Source: Byssochlamys sp. IMV 00236 (Eukaryota > Ascomycota > Eurotiomycetes > Eurotiales > Thermoascaceae). Taken from it: a DNA stretch of 13,414 nucleotides. A program made the position numbers and the translations under genes. Location: assembly GCA_001931875.2 (NCBI GenBank), contig MSJH02000226.1:1-13414 (forward strand). The letters are read 5' to 3'. Of this stretch, positions 7,517 to 13,414 are shown piece after piece; position 1 is the first letter of the stretch; the number at the start of each line of letters is the position of its first letter. The notes under the pieces are model-generated. The model saw only the letters and a list, made by a program, of their open reading frames with translations, had not been told where the DNA came from and did no database searches.

Positions 7517-10136
7517 ATGGACAACGCAGTACATAATAAACGTCGAGCGAGTGAATCAGAAGCTACAGAAGCTTTAGCTCTCATCAGTGGTGGTCACTTT
7601 ATGAGAGTTCCTCCTCCTTTACCTTATTTACCTAGTGATTATCAACCTCGTCCTGATAGTCCAAGAAGGAACGTGCTGATTAGGAACAGATTGCCACCGT
7701 CTGGACAGCTTCTTGCTATTGAACCTAACCGAGAAAGTAACTCAAGTGATCACTTTGAGTTAATTCCATATCGTGATTGGACAGTCATTTCGTAAATTAT
7801 ATATAAGCAAGCTACTCTTTATTATTGTACTTATCGTCTTTTTTAGACAAAATAGCGCCAAAGGACAAGTGGTACTATATAATAGGGATAGTCAATCAGT
7901 TATTGTGCGAAGGTCTTCACCTGATACCGCACTTGGTAACCAAACATCAACAAGTACAACAAGCAATGGATCCTCAACTATGCCAGTTTCGGTAAGAATA
8001 ACACTAAAAGAGAAGAATAGTATGATCTAAAGCGTCCTTCTGTTAGGACGAGGAAGAGAAATGTCCTTATTGTCACCGTACTATTCCCAGGAATGTAAGT
8101 ATTACGAGAAATAAAGAGAGAGAAAAAGGAGAAAGAATTAACTCTTGTAGGATAATGAACCTGACTATATGGATCAAAACTACTTTCGATTACTGGCCTC
8201 ATCTACTAATGTGTCTGCTGACAAGTAAATTATCCAAGATTAAAGAAGCTTTATCTAATACTCATCTTTGCTTACTAGCTCGCCTGTTCAGTCAAGGTCA
8301 AGCACATTTAGCCCAGAGCCACCAAGGATCAATCCACCTATCAATTTGAATGAAAATGCATTTAATCAGGGCTATTATTCGAAATTCTTTGTTGAATTGA
8401 AAAGACTTGGTAAAGGATTTCGAGGAAGTGTGTTCTTGTGTGAGGTAGGTATGGTATCATGTAAAAAATGAAGCTAACTTAAAGAAAAGCATGTCCTAGA
8501 TGGTGTCAAACTGGGTAAATATGCAGTGAAAAAGGTGGCTATTGGAAACAACCATCCTTGGCTCGTACAGATGCTTCGAGAGGTGCATTTATTGGAAAGA
8601 CTGAGACACGCGAATATTGTGACATATAAGCATTCATGGCTTGAGTATTATCAGCTAACCCCGTTTGGCCCTGAAGTACCTTGCTTGTTTATTTTGATGG
8701 AGTGCGCTAATGGAGGAAACCTAGAGGAGTACTTTGAGCCCTTAATCACGCCTATACCTGCGTCTTCAAAGCAGGGACGCAAAGAGACTAAAAGAGAAAG
8801 AATAAAGAGACAACTTAGGCAGCAGGAGATGTTTGAGCATGAGAATGAGGCTTCTGTAGAAAAACGCTTGCTGACGTTGACAGAAATTTGGTCGCTCTTT
8901 CTGGATATTGTGCAAGGTCTTGCTCACTTGCATCAGCAGAATATTGTTCACAGGGATCTAAAGCCTCCTAATCTGTTACTTCAATATGATCAACGAGATA
9001 GAAATGGACATCATGGCATGTACATATATTATGAAAACAATGTGCTCTTTTTCAAATAGACTGACCGTTGGCATATAGTCCACGCGTACTGATCTCTGAT
9101 TTCGGAGAGTGCGAAGATCTAGAGGGTGAGTTGTCTGTGAACAATCGAACGGGAGCAACGGGTACATTGGAGTTTATGGCCCCCGAACATGTTCAACTTG
9201 ATCCTAGAGGAAGGCATATCGTCGACTATTCACCAAAGGCAGATATGTGGTCTCTTGGCATGGTCCTGTATTACCTGTGCTACTCTCGATTGCCTTATAG
9301 CAACATTGATGATATAGACATATTAAGACAAGAGATACTGTCCTTTAAAGAGTAATATGAATAGATCTTGAGTGCGACATAAGCAGACTAACAGACATGT
9401 TGATAGAGTGATCTTTCCAAAATCAAGACTAGACATCTACAAGGACAAAGAAAACAATCCCTTATATCTGGATGCAATGAATAATCCAGAGATTGATTCT
9501 GATATACCAAACGAGTTGAAGTTGCTGATACGGCTCCTTTTATCTGTAGATCCCGCGAAACGACCATCATGTAATGAGATATTGATCAAGATTAGAGAGA
9601 GAACAAACGCTTTCAGTTGGAGTGTCCCTGAATCTCCACCCACTGACGGCACAGATCCTAATGGGATCATTGTAGAAGATCATGGGGATCTAAAGCGCTC
9701 TGGTACGAGCGAAGAGAATGATGCGAGTCGAAAACGACATAAAAAAAATGATCAAGACGTTACAATGGCGTCTGTTGATGAAGATCTCGATTTACCAGTT
9801 GGTTTATTATTAAATCCACCAAACGCTGAACCCCAAAGGTGGATGTTTATGGATAAACAGTACGTAAAGATACTAAAGACCGCCGCGGCGGTATTAAAGG
9901 TAAAATATAACATATTGTATGTAAAAAGTAAGAGTAACATCATCTAGATTGCTTCATGCACTTATTCTTGTTCTCCATACTCTACACGACCTGTTGTACT
10001 ATATCCCGTCATATTCCTTGCTACGCTCGATTTTTGGCATGAGTCCAACTCACCTAGCTTAGTCTTGTTTATATTACATGTCATATGGATCATACTTGTG
10101 ACAATTTTTACTACCCACGGCCTTTGTCAAGCCTAA
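7517..10136 (+). CDS. IKS1: IKS1-type serine/threonine protein kinase
   Basis: Nine exons (7517-7791, 7847-7991, 8047-8094, 8151-8224, 8279-8444, 8490-9019, 9079-9351, 9407-9899, 9948-10136) with 45-59-nt introns keep phase throughout and give 730 aa (yeast Iks1 is 667 aa). The N-terminus carries GQVVLYNRDSQ and a CPYCHR knuckle at about 146-151. Kinase landmarks are the glycine loop G225-V232, ATP lysine K250 in YAVKK, helix-C E267, HRDLKPPN with D392, DFG at 420-422, and APE at 447-449. A charged insert at about 326-364 lies between helices D and E. A basic, nuclear-signal-like stretch RKRHKK follows the kinase domain. The last exon encodes two hydrophobic helices (about 683-697 and 706-726), so the kinase is probably membrane-tethered. 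Yeast Iks1 function is poorly defined. Exon 7 uses the second AG after a CTGAC branch site, because the first would cause a stop. Confidence 0.9.
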
Positions 10137-10139
10137 AAT

Positions 10140-10145
10140 AATAAA
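10140..10145 (+). terminator. Possible poly(A) signal of the IKS1-type kinase
   Basis: AATAAA starts only 4 nt after the kinase stop codon, implying a very short 3' UTR if used. No other AATAAA occurs until about 10454. Confidence 0.35.
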
Positions 10146-10220
10146 GATGTGATATGGATCACTTTCTTAAAATTAGCAACAGTTATGTACTACCTGTTGT
10201 ATTTATGCACATCTCCCTAA

Positions 10221-10452
10221 GGCTCGGCTGATAAGTGTTGTCAGTTTTTCTTCTTTTACTTTGTACAACACAGTTTGATCAAGCTCTACAAGATCTGGTG
10301 GTCACTTCAAATTTGTCTTGGTGTGTATAGTATTGATCTTTTTATTCATTCCTCTTTTTGTAGGAGAAGGTTATGAGTCTCAAAAGAAATACAAAGTTGA
10401 AACTGTAATCAAAAAGTTCACCAAGCCTTTCGTTCATCACCAAATTTGTTAA
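10221..10452 (+). other. Unexplained two-exon open frame, possible small gene or kinase 3' exon
   Basis: An open frame from 10221 to 10320 ends at GTGTGT and joins in phase, across a 43-nt intron with TTTTTGTAG acceptor, to 10364-10452 ending in TAA. The joined product includes LIKLYKIWWSLQICLGEGY followed by ESQKKYKVETVIKKFTKPF. It is hydrophobic then basic, and more protein-like than the flanks. No start codon is present upstream in frame before a stop. It might be an alternative terminal exon pair of the upstream kinase, a remnant, or chance. I do not recognise a family. Confidence 0.22.
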
Positions 10453-10734
10453 AAAATAAAAATCAATTGAAATAGTATCTATTGGTAGACATTAGTCAGC
10501 CGTGTCAACCGTTTCTTGCTCGGACTCTGTTTTGATTCAGCAGTAACAATATGTTTTACTTCGTATGGTTCATACCGTGCAAGTCTTATTTACTACCATG
10601 CCCTTATTATTACATCCAGGGTCCCTTTCTTTTTATTGTTATTACACCTTTAATCAGATAATCTATCAAAAGAGTCTATGAAGGTACGACCGACCCTTCA
10701 ATTTCTATTTGCTTGAATTGAAAGTGCGAACACT

Positions 10735-10748
10735 GTGCTTTAAAGCAC
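10735..10748. promoter_or_regulatory. 14-bp perfect palindrome upstream of the carrier gene
   Basis: GTGCTTTAAAGCAC is a perfect dyad about 100 bp before the carrier start codon. It could be a site for a dimeric regulator. No known motif is matched with confidence. Confidence 0.3.
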
Positions 10749-10846
10749 GCAATCTTTGAACTGTTTTAAAAAAAATAGATTGATTTCATTCTTCTTTTTT
10801 CCCTTATTTTACTAATCAAAAAAAAAGTCTCACGCTCACCATCGTC

Positions 10847-11939
10847 ATGACTAACAATAAGCCAACATCAGCTACTGCAGACTTTGTCTCTGGAAAGTAA
10901 GTCGTATTGTATTTTGAGGGGATATACGTTTACAAAACTAGTTTTGCTGGTATGGCACAAGTGTTGGTCGGTCAACCATTAGATACGATCAAGGTGCGAC
11001 TTCAGTTAGATCATGGAAAATTTAAGGGTGCTTGGGACTGTGCGGTTCAGACAATACAAAAGGAAGGCTTCTTTGCTCTTTACAAAGGTATATATATATA
11101 TATATACTTGGAGATACATAGCATCTTTTATTAACAAAAGTAGGTATGGCTAGTCCATTGGTAGGCATCGGTGCAGTGAATGCACTTTTGTTTACTGCTA
11201 ATTCAACCATCAAGAACCACTTCAGCAAGGACGGCCGGCCGTTGACGTTGGACAAGATTGCTATTGCTGGCGCTGGCGCGGGTATTGTGAACAGTGTTTT
11301 AGCGTCTCCAGTAGAGATGTTGAAGATCAAGTTACAAGCACAGTATGGGTCCAAGACGACGGCGATCGGACGGTACTTTACAGGGCCTCTTGACTGTGCC
11401 CGCTATCTCATTCAACGGGATGGTGTCGCTCATGGACTCTTTCGAGGCCTATGGGCTACGATTGTACGTGAAATACCAGCCTATGCTGGCTTCTACACTG
11501 GGTTTGAAATGACCAAGCGGTACCTTACAGAGAATGGCAAGCGAGAAGCGACGGTTTTAGAGTTGATGGCAGCAGGTGCGACCGGTGGTGTTGGTTACTG
11601 GTTAAGTTGCTATCCCTTAGACGTAGTGAAATCAGTAGTAAGTTTTTTTTTTTTGTTTTTTTTTTTTTTCTGTTTTGAATGCTGACCAATGGTATAGGTA
11701 CAAAATCAAGCCGAACCGCCCAAAGGCTTGTATGTGACAAGTGTATTGAAACAAATATATAGACGAGATGGTTTGGCTGGATGGTATCGTGGTATAGCTC
11801 CTACTATATTAAGAAGGTAAGAGTAACACTATATAAACCGACTTTAGTAACAAAGACTTGGATCAGTATTCCTGCAGCGGGGGCAACATTTACAGCCTAC
11901 GAATTAAGTATGCGTGCCTTTCAAGCAAATGGCTGGTAA
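10847..11939 (+). CDS. YMC1: Mitochondrial carrier family protein, YMC1/YMC2-like
   Basis: Five exons (10847-10896, 10942-11087, 11144-11637, 11698-11816, 11867-11939) with introns of 45, 56, 60 and 50 nt give 293 aa, normal for a six-helix inner-membrane carrier. Each of the three repeats shows its signature: QPLDTIKVRLQ (P29-K34), SPVEMLKIKLQ (P121-K126) and YPLDVVKS (P223-K228). The strings QVLVGQPLDTIKVRLQ, GIVNSVLASPVE and PAAGATFTAYEL resemble yeast Ymc1/Ymc2 and relatives of the carnitine/ornithine carrier group. Substrate cannot be fixed from sequence; Ymc1 is linked to glycine/glutamate metabolism and respiration. Intron 2 opens with a (TA)n run, and intron 3 is T-rich with a CTGAC branch site. 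The start is the first in-frame ATG, with no cleavable presequence, as usual for carriers. It converges on the Zn2Cys6 gene. Confidence 0.88.
11089..11106. repeat. (TA)n microsatellite at the 5' end of carrier intron 2
   Basis: About eight to nine TA dinucleotides directly follow the donor G, so the 5' splice site is itself part of the repeat. Length variation could shift donor context. Confidence 0.75.
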
Positions 11940-12010
11940 AGAATCGGAGTTGACCTGTCAAATTGCATAATTCACTTTTTATTTATTAAACGGTGGACAA
12001 GAGACATGCT
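11940..12010. terminator. 71-bp convergent 3' region of the carrier and zinc-cluster genes
   Basis: Only 71 bp separate the two stop codons. Two overlapping - strand AATAAA signals (plus-strand TTTATT at 11978-11983 and 11982-11987) probably serve the zinc-cluster gene and lie within about 45 bp of the carrier stop, so the 3' UTRs very likely overlap. No clear AATAAA for the carrier is seen in the gap. Confidence 0.55.
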
Positions 12011-13201
12011 TTAATCTTTCTTTTCAATATTTGTTTTATGTTCGCAAGGTTCGTTTATGGCCTTGTTCTCCTTTAGTGCAGCAGAGCAGAGCTGTGTTAA
12101 GCGAGCAAACTTTGAGGTATCGTCGTCCTCTTGATGTTCTGTTGGAGAAGGAGGAAAAGAAGAATTGGTTGTACTAGGAGCCGATGATTTAACTTCATTT
12201 TGTACTATATATAAAAGCGTTAGCTTCAAAGTCTGTACTTTATCTTTTTCTTGTTTACGAGTCTGTTGAAGTAATTCATAGTGATGATAAGGAGATGGAT
12301 GATTACCATTTTCTGTATTGTTATTTTCATTATTTTCATTTAAAGTACCATTACCGCTCACCAAAACAGGATAGGGAGAATAAATTGGTAAGACGTATTG
12401 TTGTGGCATGATCTGATCCTTTGAATAGGTAGTGGTCGTAGGTGTACCAGAGGCACTTGCAGCAGTAGTACCAGTAGCCACGCTGTAATAGGTATCATAA
12501 GGCTGACCATACTGATTAAGATTAGGAGGATACCCGAATGCGGCAAGGCCAGGTGTAGGAGTAGCAGGGGCAGCAGCAGCTACTGATGGCGAGGCAGTTG
12601 TAGATGTCGTGTTTGGACCCGTGTTTGAAGCGGCGTTGGAAGGATTAAATTCCGGCTTGATCTCCTTGGAACCATCTACTAGATAAGAACCATATGAGAT
12701 CATTCCTTCCTCCACGTTATATCACTTACCGCTCGACTGCTTCTGTCTTCTTCTATAAGGTCCACGCTTGATCCCTTTTTTACGTTCTTTTCTGACCGAA
12801 TTGACACAGGTATCTGCTATACCATATTTTATACAACGAGGACAAGGCCTAGCATCATCACATTTTTTACAAGCCTTTTGGCAATTGGCTAAATAGTAGA
12901 GAAATTAGGTTAATAATAAATATCATGTCGTCATCAGATAACAATTTTTTTTTCTCTTTTTCTTTTTTTTTCTGTGTATATACTTACTGCATGCATTTTT
13001 AACCTGCTTACGTTTGATACCATTGCCAAGGGGGGCACTTGTCATATCCTGTGCGGTATGAATAGATGTAACTGAAGGAGTATTGTTAGTAGCAGTAGTA
13101 GCAGTAGTAGTAGTAGCGGTAGTTGTAGAAGCTGGTTGCGATTCAGCATCAGGGTAAGGAGATGGGTAAGTTGCAGTATAATAGACTGTTGTTGCTTGCA
13201 T
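12011..13201 (-). CDS. Zn2Cys6 (GAL4-type) transcription factor
   Basis: Three - strand exons (13201-12988, 12888-12730, 12678-12011) with introns of 99 and 51 nt give 346 aa. A Thr/Ala-rich N-terminus leads to basic KRKQVKNAC. The zinc cluster spans residues 71-99 with spacing C-X2-C-X6-C-X5-C-X2-C-X8-C, plus one extra Cys (C78) inside the first loop. A strongly basic linker follows (RKERKKGIKRGPYRRR). Intron 1 falls one base after the codon for the first ligand Cys. The remainder is low complexity, rich in Thr, Ser, Ala, Pro, Asn and Tyr, and typical of an activation region; no PAS or fungal-specific middle homology domain is seen. The cluster is of the ERT1/AcuK-like kind also seen in basidiomycetes, but target genes are unknown. 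The start is the first ATG, preceded by an in-frame-stop-rich leader. Confidence 0.85.
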
Positions 13202-13381
13202 ATTAACTAGTAGTTCCCTTTTATCTTTTTCCTTTAACGAGTATATTCTTTATATGCTATAAAGATAGTTGAAGTATTGAGAGAGGAAAGGGAAAGAGAG
13301 AAAGAAAAAAAGCGGCGATAGAAACTGACTCTAATTTTTTATTTTAAAAAAAGGGGGGTGCGTGTGAGAGAGGAAGTTTAT

Positions 13382-13382
<1 letters not shown>
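13202..13382 (-). promoter_or_regulatory. Promoter and leader region of the zinc-cluster gene
   Basis: Reading toward the gene, this is pyrimidine-rich (long CT tract, plus-strand 13277-13311) and then has a TATAAAG-like element near 13256-13262, about 55 bp from the start codon. CT-rich leaders near TATA-like sequences are common in fungal promoters. A C-run (plus-strand GGGGGG, about 13353-13358) lies farther upstream. Confidence 0.4.

Positions 13383-13414
<32 letters not shown>
13383..13414. repeat. Poly-T run at right window edge
   Basis: Thirty-two T residues close the window. With the poly-T at positions 1-30 this indicates contig boundaries at homopolymers rather than a biological end. 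I see no telomere-type repeat. Confidence 0.9.

Larger units (their letters stand above)
10137..10846. other. Intergenic DNA between the kinase and the mitochondrial carrier
   Basis: No recognised gene is present. The first half contains an unexplained two-part open frame (10221-10320 and 10364-10452). The second half is presumably the carrier promoter, AT-rich with pyrimidine tracts and a 14-bp perfect palindrome at 10735-10748. No tRNA is seen. Confidence 0.55.

Noticed and set aside
9060..9078. First AG (TTCAAATAG) as acceptor for kinase exon 7
   Set aside because: Using it creates a stop within a few codons. The next AG follows a CTGAC branch site and restores IPRVLISDFGEC.
12190..12240. 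Possible 34-nt intron in the zinc-cluster gene (GTACAG...TATATAG with a GCTAAC branch-like site)
   Set aside because: Too short compared with all other introns here (43 nt or more), not a multiple of three, and the frame is open without it.

Overview
The window looks like nuclear DNA of an early-diverging filamentous fungus, most likely Mucoromycota (Mucorales-like). It is AT-rich, and genes alternate strands at close spacing. Most genes are interrupted by very short GT-AG introns, mostly 45-68 nt (one of 99 nt), with CTAAC/CTGAC/CTAAT-type branch sites. The gene set is also fungal: LCL3, an IKS1-type kinase, a YMC1-type carrier, and a Zn2Cys6 regulator. No tRNA, rRNA, CRISPR array or autonomous transposon is visible. 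Both window ends are pure poly-T runs (30 and 32 nt), suggesting a whole contig broken at homopolymers.

Layout, left to right. A DNAJC9-type J-protein (+, 71-944, 2 exons) converges on an LCL3-type mitochondrial nuclease (-, 1998-1148, 3 exons). LCL3 is divergent from a single-exon F-box/LRR-like gene (+, 2690-4417). Their shared upstream region is a 540-bp perfect inverted repeat: two identical 233-bp arms around a 74-bp spacer. The F-box gene converges on a phosducin-like protein (PhLP1/PDCL type; -, 5510-4493, 4 exons). A 2.0-kb gene-poor stretch follows, holding one tentative spliced gene or gene remnant (about 6363-6924) and a possible related fragment near 7041-7190. Next is an IKS1-type kinase (+, 7517-10136, 9 exons), then 0.7 kb with an unexplained two-exon open frame near 10221-10452. 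A YMC1-type mitochondrial carrier (+, 10847-11939, 5 exons) converges on a Zn2Cys6 transcription factor (-, 13201-12011, 3 exons).

The genes do not form an obvious pathway. Two encode likely mitochondrial membrane proteins (LCL3, the carrier) and two encode chaperone or co-chaperone proteins (the J-protein, the phosducin-like protein). The most unusual object is the inverted repeat. It places the same 233-bp sequence, with three CCAAT boxes exactly 23 bp apart, in the same orientation relative to transcription in front of both LCL3 and the F-box gene. All exon models were built by eye from splice signals, reading-frame phase and remembered family conservation; no alignment or transcript evidence was available.
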